This document shows positions 8,256 to 16,403 of a DNA stretch of 64,000 nt, in pieces. Below the pieces are notes generated by a model. That model worked only from the letters and a program-made list of their open reading frames with translations. It made no database searches and was not told the DNA's origin. The position numbers were made by a program, and so were the translations under genes. Each line of letters opens with the position of its first letter. Position 1 is the first letter of the stretch. Source of the DNA: Mycobacterium sp. GA-0227b. GTDB lineage: Bacteria; Actinomycetota; Actinomycetes; Mycobacteriales; Mycobacteriaceae. The stretch is taken from contig NZ_LQIK01000029.1 in NCBI RefSeq assembly GCF_001499855.1, forward strand, positions 248,001 to 312,000, read 5' to 3'.

Positions 8256-9160
8256 GCGTCGGCGCGCACCTGGTCTTTGACCGACAGCGCGATCGGGGGA
8301 GCGGTTCGCCAGTTCGGCACGCCCTGCTCCTCGCCGGCGGTGGCGCGCTTGTCGTCGCGCACCCCGACCCAGTGCGAATGGTTCAGCTGGTGCAGTGTGA
8401 AGCAGGACTGCAGCGCGTTGTAGAAGCCCATGTTGTCCACGGACTGGTTCACCGATTCCTTGATGAGTAGGGCCGCCATGGTCGGGACCGTGGCGATGCG
8501 CCGAGCCATCTCGAGTGTGCGGTCGGCCAACTCTTCGCGCTTGAAGATCTTGCTCACCATTCCAAGCCGGTAGGCCTCCTCGATGTCGATCGCGTCGCCG
8601 GTGAGCATCAGCTCCTTGGTGCGACGCGGACCGAACTCCCACGGATGGCCGAAATACTCCATGCCGCACATCCCCAGCCGGGTCCCGACCACGTCGGCGA
8701 AGCGCACCTCCTCACTTCCGACGATCAGGTCGCACGCCCAGATCAGCATCAGGCCCGCCGAGAACACGTCGCCATGCACCTGCGCGATCGTGATCTTGCG
8801 CAGGTTGCGCCAGCGCAGGTTGTTCTGGAAGAAGTAATGCCATTCCTGCAGCATGATCTTCTCCGCACCCTCCCGGGTGCCACCGTTGATGGCCGCGGTC
8901 GGGTGCTGGCCTGGGCCGGGGGTGAACTCCGCGCGGGCCTGTTTGGAGCCGATGTCGTGGCCGGAGGAGAACATCGGCCCTTCGCCGGCGAGGATGACGA
9001 CGCGGACGGTGTCGTCGGCTTCGGCTCTGGCGAAGGCCTCGTCGAGTTCGACCAGCATGCCGCGGTTCTGGGCGTTGCGCTGTTCCGGACGGTTCAGCGA
9101 GATCCGCACGATCTGGCCGTCGTCGAACGTCTCCCACTTCAAGAACTGGTAATCGGTCAT
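8252..9160 (-). CDS. enoyl-CoA hydratase/isomerase family protein
   Basis: The 302-residue crotonase-fold protein starts best at ATG 9160 ('MTDYQFLKWETF'), five bases after GGAGG; ATG 9172 is an alternative. N-terminal 'ISLNRPEQRNAQN' and 'SSGHDIG' are typical of crotonases. The region equivalent to the first catalytic Glu reads 'FSAGLM' and that of the second reads 'FADVVG', so both hydratase glutamates are missing. It carries a long insert around residues 75-110 and a C-terminal extension. A non-hydratase activity such as a hydrolase or retro-Claisen reaction is possible. It stands alone, divergent from the DAPDH-like gene. Confidence 0.85.
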   Translation of the reverse strand: MTDYQFLKWETFDDGQIVRISLNRPEQRNAQNRGMLVELDEAFARAEADDTVRVVILAGEGPMFSSGHDIGSKQARAEFTPGPGQHPTAAINGGTREGAEKIMLQEWHYFFQNNLRWRNLRKITIAQVHGDVFSAGLMLIWACDLIVGSEEVRFADVVGTRLGMCGMEYFGHPWEFGPRRTKELMLTGDAIDIEEAYRLGMVSKIFKREELADRTLEMARRIATVPTMAALLIKESVNQSVDNMGFYNALQSCFTLHQLNHSHWVGVRDDKRATAGEEQGVPNWRTAPPIALSVKDQVRADA

Positions 9161-9205
9161 CGGCTCCTCCATCGTCGCGCTCTGTGGTAATGGTGTTATC
9201 GGTAG

Positions 9206-9225
9206 GTGAGAAGGTATGTTCTCAC
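9206..9225. promoter_or_regulatory. inverted repeat between divergent genes
   Basis: GTGAGAA and TTCTCAC are perfect 7-bp arms separated by six bases (GGTATG), in the 95-base gap between the crotonase and the DAPDH-like gene. It has the form of a dimeric repressor site. No regulator gene is directly adjacent. Confidence 0.5.
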
Positions 9226-9255
9226 ACTTCGAGGCTCAGCCTGGGAAGGGTGTGC

Positions 9256-10380
9256 ATGACAGACAGCCAACGTAACCCGAGGGTCATCCTTTGGGGTCCC
9301 GGTCAAGTCGGTGTAGGCGCGCTACGGGCGCTGATCGCGCATCCCGGACTCGACTTGGTGGGCGTCGTCGTGCACGCCGAGGCCAAGGACGGCAAGGACG
9401 CCGGCGCACTCTGCGGGATGCCCGATACCGGCGTCGTGGCGAGCCGGGACATCGAGGCTGCATTGGCGCTCGACGCGGACGTCGTGGCCTATTTTGCTTC
9501 GGGGGACTACCGCTATCGCGAAGCGGCGCACGACATCGCACGGTGCCTACGAGCCGGGAAGAACGTGGTCACCACGTCGCTGGTGCCGATGTGCTATCCG
9601 CCCGCGGCCGACAAGGAGACGGCCGACCTCATTGCGTCAGCGTGCGAGGAAGGCCGCACCAGCTTCTTCAACAGCGGCGTCGACCCCGGGTGGGCGAACG
9701 ACGTCATCGCGCTGACCATGACCGGATTCAGCAGCCGCGTCGACACGATCACCATGCTCGAGATCCTCGACTACGGTCCGATCAATCAGCCGGACATCAT
9801 GTTCGACTTCATGGGTTTCGGCCATCCGCCGAACCATAGCGCCCCGCTTTTCGACACCGAGCGGCTCGCGGCGTTGTGGGCGCCGACCGTGCATCTGGTG
9901 GCCGACGGCGTCGGCCTGCCGCTCGATCGCGTCGAGACGACCATCGAGAAGTGGCTGGCCACGGAGCGTTACGAGGTCGCCTCGGGATGGATCGAGCCCG
10001 GCACGATGGGCGGGATGCGGTTCAAACTGGCGGGCATGGTGGAGAGCGAAGAACGCGTGGTACTCGAGCACATCACCCGGATGGGCGAAGGTTCGGCGCC
10101 GGACTGGCCGCGACATCCGTCCCCACATGGGGGATACCGCGTCATCGTCGACGGTCTGCCCACCTACACGATCGACATTGAGATGCACGGTCGCGGAAAC
10201 AACATGCGCGGCTTGACTTATGCGACGGTGATGCGCGAACTCAATGCCATCCCCGCCGTGCTTGCCGCACCTCCGGGGGCGCTGTCAACACTCGACCTGC
10301 CGTTGGTCACCGGACCGGTGCGCGGCGGAACGTGGCAAGGCGTGCTTCGGCGAACCGCCGACAAAGTAGCGCCCGTATGA
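9256..10380 (+). CDS. DapB/2,4-diaminopentanoate dehydrogenase-like NAD(P)-dependent oxidoreductase
   Basis: The 374-residue protein has an N-terminal Rossmann domain ('WGPGQVGVGALRALIAHPGL') and the fold of dihydrodipicolinate reductase/2,4-diaminopentanoate dehydrogenase relatives. It is often named dihydrodipicolinate reductase, although it is much longer than DapB (about 245-270 residues) and unlikely to act in lysine synthesis. The start at ATG 9256 follows GAAGGG by five bases; an in-frame start at 9184 lies upstream of the operator repeat. It overlaps the nitroreductase gene by ATGA. A paralogue sits at 17477-18568 next to a Rieske oxygenase, which suggests a catabolic redox role, perhaps on carbonyl or amine intermediates. 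Confidence 0.8.
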   Translation: MTDSQRNPRVILWGPGQVGVGALRALIAHPGLDLVGVVVHAEAKDGKDAGALCGMPDTGVVASRDIEAALALDADVVAYFASGDYRYREAAHDIARCLRAGKNVVTTSLVPMCYPPAADKETADLIASACEEGRTSFFNSGVDPGWANDVIALTMTGFSSRVDTITMLEILDYGPINQPDIMFDFMGFGHPPNHSAPLFDTERLAALWAPTVHLVADGVGLPLDRVETTIEKWLATERYEVASGWIEPGTMGGMRFKLAGMVESEERVVLEHITRMGEGSAPDWPRHPSPHGGYRVIVDGLPTYTIDIEMHGRGNNMRGLTYATVMRELNAIPAVLAAPPGALSTLDLPLVTGPVRGGTWQGVLRRTADKVAPV

Positions 10381-11063
10381 CGGCATCCGACCTCTGGACA
10401 GTGATGGCGAGCGCGTCGTCTGTACGCAGATACCGGCAGGACCCAGTGGACGACGCGGTGCTGCAGCGCTGCTTGACCGCGGCGACGTGGGCGCCTTCTG
10501 GCGCGAATCAGCAACCCTGGCGGTTCGTCGTCCTGAGATCACCCGAAACACGCGCGGCAGTATCCGAAGGCGCACGCCGGGCATGGGAGGCGATGGTTGC
10601 CTTCTACAAGCTCGAAGTCCCGTCGGAAGATGCTGCGGACCCCAAATCGCGGGGCTTGCGAGCTGTATGGGAACACACCCGTGTCGGCGGCGACGCTCCG
10701 GTGTGCATCCTGTTCTGCATCAAGCCACAACAGGGGACGGGCGACCTTCAGCAGGGCGCCTCCATCTTTCCCGCGGTGCAGAATTTCTTACTTGCCGCCC
10801 GAGCGGTCGGCCTCGGTGCGGCAGTCACCCTGTGGCACGAGTCCTGTGAGTCGGAACTACGCGCGCTGGTCGGCATTCCCGAAGAGTGGCGAATCGCCAC
10901 GCTGGTCACAGCTGGGTGGCCGCGCGGGAGCCATCACAAAGTACGGCGAAAGCCGGTTGAAGAAGTCGTTGTGGTGGACCAGTGGGATCGCTCCTGGGCG
11001 CTCGACATGAGAGTGCGTAACGCCTCCACCAGCGTTGACGAGGCGGGTGCGAAGCGCTCATAG
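10377..11063 (+). CDS. nitroreductase-family FMN oxidoreductase
   Basis: The 228-residue protein belongs to the FMN-dependent nitroreductase superfamily. 'SSVRRYRQDPVDD' near the N-terminus is the usual phosphate/FMN-binding region, 'WAPSGANQQPWRFVVL' follows, and 'AARAVGLGAAVTLWH' lies in the second half. ATG 10377 overlaps the stop of the DAPDH-like gene as ATGA, so they form a two-gene operon. The role is probably reduction or oxidation of an organic intermediate using NAD(P)H; the substrate cannot be told. The longer frame from 10332 is a read-back into the upstream gene. Confidence 0.85.
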   Translation: MTASDLWTVMASASSVRRYRQDPVDDAVLQRCLTAATWAPSGANQQPWRFVVLRSPETRAAVSEGARRAWEAMVAFYKLEVPSEDAADPKSRGLRAVWEHTRVGGDAPVCILFCIKPQQGTGDLQQGASIFPAVQNFLLAARAVGLGAAVTLWHESCESELRALVGIPEEWRIATLVTAGWPRGSHHKVRRKPVEEVVVVDQWDRSWALDMRVRNASTSVDEAGAKRS

Positions 11064-11109
11064 CCGGGCGCCGCGCAAGGGTGCCCTCGTGGCTCGTTAT
11101 CCTGCCCCC

Positions 11110-11376
11110 ATGGGTAGCTCGCGAGTTTCCGGCGGCGTGGTGCACGAACTGCCGGCGGATCTGCGTAAGGCATTGCTCGGCAACGACACCGCGCTCGCCG
11201 CGTGGAACGACATCACGCCGCTGGCGCGCAACGAGTTCATCTGCTGGGTCGAGGACGCCAAGCAAGACAAGACGCGCGAGCGGCGCATCCGTCGCACCCA
11301 GGAAGAACTCGAAGAAGGCAAGCGCCGCCCATGCTGTTGGCCGGGCTGCAAACACCGCGAGCGCACCGGCAAATAG
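11110..11376 (+). CDS. YdeI/OmpD-associated family small protein
   Basis: The 88-residue protein starts at ATG 11110 ('MGSSRVSG'). It shows the 'LPADLRKALLGNDTALAAW' and 'ARNEFICWVEDAK' segments of the bacteriocin-protection YdeI/OmdA-like family, followed by a basic, Glu-rich helix and a C-terminal Cys pair ('RPCCWPGC'). The family has no firm biochemical role. It may be co-transcribed with the upstream nitroreductase gene. Its stop abuts the stop of the convergent oxidoreductase gene at 11377. The in-frame start at 11035 overlaps the previous gene's end and is less likely. Confidence 0.72.
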   Translation: MGSSRVSGGVVHELPADLRKALLGNDTALAAWNDITPLARNEFICWVEDAKQDKTRERRIRRTQEELEEGKRRPCCWPGCKHRERTGK

Positions 11377-12579
11377 TCACTGCTCATAGGCCGGCGCCGA
11401 CTGCAACTCCGGCGCCGCTGCAGCAAGCAGCGCGTCACGGTCACCGCTCAGCGGGGGATAGATGCGCTCGCCGTTGATGATTCGCTTGGTCGCCTTCGCC
11501 GCGGCGCCGGTGCTGACCACCCGGCGGTCCCAGCCCTCCGTGTACACCGCGCCCGCCGGCCCAAGATCGAGAACCGTGACATACCAGGGAATCCGAAGCG
11601 CCAACATCGGTTCGCCCAACAGGTCGCTGATCACGTTGTACCCCGCATAGCGACCCATCGGCCTGCCGTGCTGACACGACATCACCGACATGTGCTCGTC
11701 ATCCATGCGCGCTGCGGCGACGTCGCCTGCAGCGAACACACCGCCGACGCCCACGACCCCCAGATAGTCGTCTACCGGCAGCCGTCCGAACCGGTCGCGC
11801 GCCACGCCCAATTGTCCGGTCAGCGGATTGGCCCGCATCCCGGCGCACCAGATCACCGTGGCCGCTTCGACCACTTCACCCGTCGACAGCGTGACGCTTC
11901 GCGGTCCGACCTCGAAGACGCGAACCCCGGTTAGCGCTTCAATCTCGTTGTCCGCTAACGCCTTTTCGATCACCGGCCGGGCCGAGTCGCCCATATCCGA
12001 CCCGACGCGCGGGTTGTGATCGACGAGGAGCACCCGCGGCCTCACCCCGGAGCCGATGGCAGCGGTCAGCATCGCGGGCAACTCGCTGGCGGTTTCGATG
12101 CCGGTGAGGCCGGCGCCGACGACGACGGCGGTCGCCGATGCGGCATCCTCCGGTCGGAGACCGCGGATATGGCTCTGCAGCCGTGCTGCCGCGTCGTAAG
12201 TGTCGACGTCGAACCCGAACCGGGCCAACCCGGGAATGTCGGGCTTGACGACGCGGCTGCCGGTCGCCAACACCACGCGGTCATAACCGAGGGCAGCACC
12301 GTCGGCGGTGCTCACCGTCGCGGTCGACGCATCAATTCCGACCACCTCGGCCGCGATGTGACCGACTCCCACGGGATCCAACAAATCGGACAGCGGGAGC
12401 CGGCACTCGCTCAGGTCCGCCTCGTAGTTGCGTACCCGGATGTCGTGATACGGCTGCGGGCTGACGACGGTGACGTCGACCCCAGTGGCTCCGAGTTCGT
12501 CGAGTCGCCGCGCCGCTGCCAGCGCCGCCCACAGGCCCGCGAAGCCCGAACCCAGGACGAGGACGCGGGCGCCGGGCAT
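11377..12579 (-). CDS. NAD(P)/FAD-dependent oxidoreductase (NDH-2-like)
   Basis: The 400-residue flavoprotein has two dinucleotide-binding folds: 'LGSGFAGLWAA' at the N-terminus for FAD and 'VVGAGLTGIETASELP' near residue 150 for NAD(P)H. 'GVGGVFAAGDVAAAR' is the conserved C-terminal FAD motif. It resembles type II NADH dehydrogenases and other pyridine nucleotide-disulphide oxidoreductases. No clear C-terminal amphipathic membrane helix is visible, so a soluble ferredoxin- or quinone-reductase role is equally possible. It is a single-gene unit with stop codons back to back with the small YdeI-like gene. Function beyond the fold is unassigned. Confidence 0.83.
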   Translation of the reverse strand: MPGARVLVLGSGFAGLWAALAAARRLDELGATGVDVTVVSPQPYHDIRVRNYEADLSECRLPLSDLLDPVGVGHIAAEVVGIDASTATVSTADGAALGYDRVVLATGSRVVKPDIPGLARFGFDVDTYDAAARLQSHIRGLRPEDAASATAVVVGAGLTGIETASELPAMLTAAIGSGVRPRVLLVDHNPRVGSDMGDSARPVIEKALADNEIEALTGVRVFEVGPRSVTLSTGEVVEAATVIWCAGMRANPLTGQLGVARDRFGRLPVDDYLGVVGVGGVFAAGDVAAARMDDEHMSVMSCQHGRPMGRYAGYNVISDLLGEPMLALRIPWYVTVLDLGPAGAVYTEGWDRRVVSTGAAAKATKRIINGERIYPPLSGDRDALLAAAAPELQSAPAYEQ

Positions 12580-12702
12580 CGCACCATCGTCACGCCCCGC
12601 GGTGCCCTGAACAAGTGGCGAGTGTTGGGTTGTCCGACGCTCCGAGCGACAGGACCGGGCGTCAACCCGACAATCGGCGGCCGGGAGAACCGATGGCCGT
12701 GT

Positions 12703-13674
12703 TCAGGGCTTGTTGCGTCCGGACCGGCTCAGCCGCCACTCGGGCGGGTAGTTCTGGTCGTTGTCCTTGACCACGTTGTTGAGCCCCTTTTCGAAGGTGC
12801 CCTCGGTGAGGTCGACGTCGTTTTGCTGATCGTTCTGGATGAGCGGCAACATGCCCTCGACCATGCCGGTCAGCAGGCTGCCGAAGTACTCGCCCTTGTG
12901 CTGCTTGTAGAGCTCCAGGAAGGTCTTCTGCACCGCGACGGTGTCGGTCGGGCGGGACTTCGAGCAGGCCAACGCGTACTTCTCGGTTTCGGCTTCGAGC
13001 CTGTCCCTGGGCACGACGCTGTTGAGAAAGCCGCAGTCATACATCTCCTGCGCGCTGAACGGCCGACCCGTGAACAGCATCTCGGAGAACTTGCGCAGGC
13101 CCATCGTCTCGGCCCACCACCACAGCCGCGGTCCCCAGCCGACGTAGCGGAAGGCCGGATGGCCGAACAGCGCGTCGTCGGAAGAGATCACCAGATCAGC
13201 GTCGCCCGCCTGATAGAAGTGCCAGCCGTAGCAGTACCCCTTCGCCTCGATGATGCTGATCTTGCGGAGCTCCTGTAGCGGTCGGTTGCCCGCGCGTGCC
13301 TTGGCGTAGAAGTCGGTCACCGTCGACAGGTATCGGTAGGAGCCGCCTGGCGGGTACTTGACATCGTCGTCGTTGATCGCGAGTTCGTGCAGCAGGGGCA
13401 TGCCGGGGTTTTCCAACATGTCGCGTTGCTCGGGGAGGTCTCCGCCGCTGCCGAAATCCTCGCCTTCGCCGCGAATTACCACGACCTTGACATCGTCGTC
13501 GACATTGCATTTGTGGATCATGTCGGCGTAGAGCTGGCGCATGCCCATCGTGGTCGAGTTCTGAGCCTCCGGGCGATTGAAGGTGATGTACGCGATCCGG
13601 TTCTTGCGATCTTTCTCGAACCGAATGTGCTGTTCGGCTTCCCGCTTCATTTCTTCGTAGTCGTAATCTGGCAT
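12703..13674 (-). CDS. enoyl-CoA hydratase/isomerase family protein
   Basis: The 323-residue crotonase-fold protein starts at ATG 13674, six bases after AAGGAG; the longer frame to 13767 covers intergenic DNA. 'ITFNRPEAQNSTTMG' and 'FGSGGDLPEQRDM' mark the fold. The positions of the catalytic glutamates read 'CYGWHF' and 'GHPAF', so the hydratase pair is absent. An aromatic run ('RLWWWAETMG') follows. The protein is longer than usual (about 260 residues) because of an N-terminal charged helix and an insert near residue 95. It is monocistronic. Probably acts on a CoA ester, with reaction uncertain. Confidence 0.84.
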   Translation of the reverse strand: MPDYDYEEMKREAEQHIRFEKDRKNRIAYITFNRPEAQNSTTMGMRQLYADMIHKCNVDDDVKVVVIRGEGEDFGSGGDLPEQRDMLENPGMPLLHELAINDDDVKYPPGGSYRYLSTVTDFYAKARAGNRPLQELRKISIIEAKGYCYGWHFYQAGDADLVISSDDALFGHPAFRYVGWGPRLWWWAETMGLRKFSEMLFTGRPFSAQEMYDCGFLNSVVPRDRLEAETEKYALACSKSRPTDTVAVQKTFLELYKQHKGEYFGSLLTGMVEGMLPLIQNDQQNDVDLTEGTFEKGLNNVVKDNDQNYPPEWRLSRSGRNKP

Positions 13675-13942
13675 GCTCGGCTCCTTCATCTTCACGCGAG
13701 TATGCGGCCCGCATAACCGGGCTGCTGAACGCCTGGACCTGACACAGCGACGACGACACGGCGTCATCGATTCCTCGACAGTCTGTCAGCGCGCGACAGC
13801 GGTCGGGCTGTTTGTACTGTCCGCTTAGAACGACGACAGTTCCGTGCGGTTCGCGCAGCGGGCAAACTTGATCACCGAGCCGTTCGCCTAGCTCATTGTT
13901 AACTCTGTATTGCTGAGCCGCTTTTATGCGACAATCTCCTTC
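13675..13942. other. divergent intergenic region, mostly unexplained
   Basis: This stretch separates the crotonase from the secreted-protein gene. It must hold both promoters. I see short repeats of GACAG/CTGTC (for example GACAGTCTGTC near 13779) and an AT-richer patch near 13895-13935, but no convincing -35/-10 pair and no gene. Confidence 0.3.
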
Positions 13943-13969
13943 GAGACCCTCCGTACGAGGGCTCTTTTT
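13943..13969 (+). terminator. intrinsic-terminator-like hairpin in a 5' leader (possible attenuator)
   Basis: GAG, a bulged A and CCCTC pair with GAGGG and CTC around a five-base loop (CGTAC), followed at once by TTTTT. The structure ends only 14 bases before the first possible start (ATT 13984) of the secreted-protein gene. It therefore could be a transcription attenuator, or the end of an upstream short RNA. Confidence 0.5.
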
Positions 13970-13998
13970 GGACGGAGGCGGCCATTCCTACGTCACCT

Positions 13999-15372
13999 TT
14001 GCGCATTACGGCGGGTGTCTGCGTACTCGCTGCCGGGCTGTTTTTCAGCGTCGGCGGCGCGATCGCCGCTGCGGACTCCGATTCGGGTGACGGCGCGGGC
14101 GGCGGTGGCGCGGGATCCAGCCAGGGCGCCGGCGCGTCCAGTGGAACTGCCGGCGCATCCAGTGGAACTGCCGGAGGCGCCGCAAGCGCGACGAACGCCG
14201 AGTCGAAGTCCGATCCGGGCGGAACGCTGAGCAACTCCAACTCGACCACAAAGACCACAAACTCCACCACGCGGCTCTCCACGACCGGGCAGAGCGGATC
14301 GTCTGAGGATCAGACCACCACCTCCGCCGGCGTCGACGATGAGCAAGAAGGCACCGAGACCGACGAAAACCTCGAGCCACTCTCGACCGATCCGGAGCCC
14401 ACCACGTCAGTCGACGTGGAGGAGACCACTGCGGCGGCGCCGAGCACCGAGGCTCCGGTGCCGACAGTGGCCGCGGACGACGCGGCGGATGACTCGTCAT
14501 CGGTCCCAGCCGCGGCGACGACACCGGCCGCGAATCCGTCCGTGGCCCCGACGGCACCCCCGGCCCCGCCGGTCGGGCAGTCGGCGCCCCTTTCCCAGCC
14601 GTTCGGCCCGGTCACCAACATGGTCAACACGTTTGCCGACGTGCTGAACTCGGTACCCGGAACGCTCAGCGCGCTACAGACGTCGAAGACGCCGATCACG
14701 GATGCCATCGCATCTGTGCAGGAGATGCTGACGACGGTGGCCGGTGCGATCACCCGGGTGCCCAGTGATTTCGTGGCCATGTTGGGGATGCCCTCCGGAA
14801 ATCTTCCGGACCGACCGCTGATCGGGAGCAGCGGCGCGCTCAACCCGGTCCGCGCGCACACCCCGGCCGACGCGCCGCTGTTCGGACCGCGTCCGGGGCA
14901 GGTACCGCAAGCGGTGGCTCCCGCACCGAGCACCTCGCTGTTCGGCACCATGGCCCCGCAACCGGCGCTGGGGACGGTGGCCGCCACCGGTCTCAGCGAA
15001 CCGCTGTCGGTTTCGGGCACTGTGCCGCTGACGACCGGCGCCCCATCGGGTGCGCAGTCGATCTTCGAGCACGTCATCGAAGCGGTCCTCGTTCCGGCGT
15101 CACTGACGGCGCTGGCGGCGGTCGCGTTGCCGGGCGTCGGCGCCTTGCTCGTGATCGCCGCGGCGGGCGTACGCGTGGGCTACCGGCAAGCCAAAGCAGG
15201 TCTGGCGCTGCGCGCCTCGGGTATCGCGCGGTTCGCCGGGCCCGGTCCGCTCGGCGTCGTCCGCTCGGGGACACTTGTCGCTCTGCGCCAGCGCGCCCGG
15301 GGACCGCGAACCAAGCGCGCCGTGTGTCCGGACGCGTCGCGGTCGAAGCGCCCGCTCGAACCCGTCGCCTAG
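13999..15372 (+). CDS. exported Thr/Ser/Pro-rich protein with C-terminal membrane segment
   Basis: I do not recognise a functional domain. The 457-residue chain begins with a signal-like segment ('VCVLAAGLFFSVGGAIAAADS') and continues with a long low-complexity region rich in Ser, Thr, Ala, Gly and Pro. A hydrophobic stretch lies near residues 365-400 ('LTALAAVALPGVGALLVIAAAG'), followed by an Arg-rich tail. This suggests a cell-wall-facing protein anchored near its C-terminus. The given start is TTG 13999. ATT 13984 is a rare but well-placed alternative, five bases after GGAGG, and would add five residues (462 residues in total). A terminator-like hairpin precedes the gene. The stop overlaps the convergent nitronate monooxygenase gene by four bases. 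Confidence 0.7.
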   Translation: MRITAGVCVLAAGLFFSVGGAIAAADSDSGDGAGGGGAGSSQGAGASSGTAGASSGTAGGAASATNAESKSDPGGTLSNSNSTTKTTNSTTRLSTTGQSGSSEDQTTTSAGVDDEQEGTETDENLEPLSTDPEPTTSVDVEETTAAAPSTEAPVPTVAADDAADDSSSVPAAATTPAANPSVAPTAPPAPPVGQSAPLSQPFGPVTNMVNTFADVLNSVPGTLSALQTSKTPITDAIASVQEMLTTVAGAITRVPSDFVAMLGMPSGNLPDRPLIGSSGALNPVRAHTPADAPLFGPRPGQVPQAVAPAPSTSLFGTMAPQPALGTVAATGLSEPLSVSGTVPLTTGAPSGAQSIFEHVIEAVLVPASLTALAAVALPGVGALLVIAAAGVRVGYRQAKAGLALRASGIARFAGPGPLGVVRSGTLVALRQRARGPRTKRAVCPDASRSKRPLEPVA

Positions 15373-16283
15373 GCCCGCGAACCTGCGGCCGCCAACGCGG
15401 CTTCGATCTCGGTCCACGTCCGCCGCACTATCTCCTCGACCGGCAACAGGTCGCGGATTCGCGATGAGACCTGACCGGTGTTGGCAACGCTGGCGTCCAT
15501 ATCGCCGTCGAAGTACAACTCGGTGATCTTGTTCAACAGTCGGGCGTTCGGGTCGTGGGCCGCGACCCGCGCGGCCAGCCCCGTGCGCAACACCCGCATC
15601 GTCGGGTTGCCCGGAAGGTCGAGCAGCACCGTCCCGGCGTCGTCGGCGGTGACGATCGCATCCTTGAAGTTCGCGTGCACGGCGGATTCGATACTGGCCA
15701 GCATCCTCGTCCCCATCTGGACGCCCTCGGCGCCGAGCACCAGCGCGGCCGCGGCCGATCGCGCGTCGCACATTCCGCCCGCCGCGATGATCGGCAGGTC
15801 GACGTTCTCGGCGACCAGGGGAAGCAACACCATGGTCGATGCACCGAGCAACGATTTGAATCCGCCGCCTTCGACGCCCTCGACCACCAACGCGTCGACG
15901 CCGGCATCGGCGGCCTTCCGAGCGCCCTTGAGTGAACCGACGACATGGACGACCGTCATCCCGGCGTCGTGCAGGCGTTCGGTGAACAACGCCGGATCGC
16001 CCGCCGAGGTGAAGACATGCCTCACCCCGGCCGCGGCAAGCGTGTCGACGATCGACGGATCGGCCTTCCAGCCCTGGATCATCAGGTTGGCGGCCACGGG
16101 CTTGTCGGTGAGGTCGCGCACCTTGACCAGATCCGCGCGCCCTCCGTCGGTCAGCGTCTCGACCATGCCGAGGCCGCCGGCCTCCGAGACCGCCGCAGCG
16201 AGTTCGGCGCGTGCGATGTAGGTCATCGGCGCCTGCACGACGGGAAAGTCGACGCCGAGGAGCGCCTGGATTCGGTTGGCCAC
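15369..16283 (-). CDS. nitronate monooxygenase-family FMN enzyme
   Basis: The 304-residue protein is an FMN-binding TIM-barrel enzyme of the nitronate monooxygenase/2-nitropropane dioxygenase family, which overlaps in sequence with FabK-type enoyl reductases. 'PVVQAPMTYIARAELAAAVSEAGGLG' at the N-terminus, 'VVEGVEGGG' and 'IIAAGGMCDARSAAAALVLGAEGVQMGTR' are family hallmarks. Such enzymes detoxify alkyl nitronates or act as NADH:quinone reductases; the exact role here is open. It is divergent from the Rieske oxygenase operon, with 120 bases between the starts. Confidence 0.87.
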   Translation of the reverse strand: MANRIQALLGVDFPVVQAPMTYIARAELAAAVSEAGGLGMVETLTDGGRADLVKVRDLTDKPVAANLMIQGWKADPSIVDTLAAAGVRHVFTSAGDPALFTERLHDAGMTVVHVVGSLKGARKAADAGVDALVVEGVEGGGFKSLLGASTMVLLPLVAENVDLPIIAAGGMCDARSAAAALVLGAEGVQMGTRMLASIESAVHANFKDAIVTADDAGTVLLDLPGNPTMRVLRTGLAARVAAHDPNARLLNKITELYFDGDMDASVANTGQVSSRIRDLLPVEEIVRRTWTEIEAALAAAGSRA

Positions 16284-16338
16284 GAAGTCATTCTGGGGTC
16301 ACGCCGACGCCCGGACGAAATCGCCCTGGCGATATTTA

Positions 16339-16354
16339 CATTGAGTGCTCTATG
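16339..16354. promoter_or_regulatory. imperfect inverted repeat upstream of the Rieske operon
   Basis: CATTGAG and CTCTATG form an imperfect 16-bp inverted repeat (CATnGAGnnCTCnATG) 50 bases before the Rieske gene. The TetR at the end of that operon (18572-19204) could bind it. The evidence is only symmetry and position. Confidence 0.35.
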
Positions 16355-16403
16355 ATTTGTCCCGATCGCACCCGAACGTCGGCGCAGCCGGGAAAGGACA
16401 TCG

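Noticed and set aside
12016..13278. A 420-residue plus-strand frame opposite the flavoprotein and crotonase genes
   Set aside because: It covers the reverse complement of two well-supported genes and a gap, and shows no recognisable fold.
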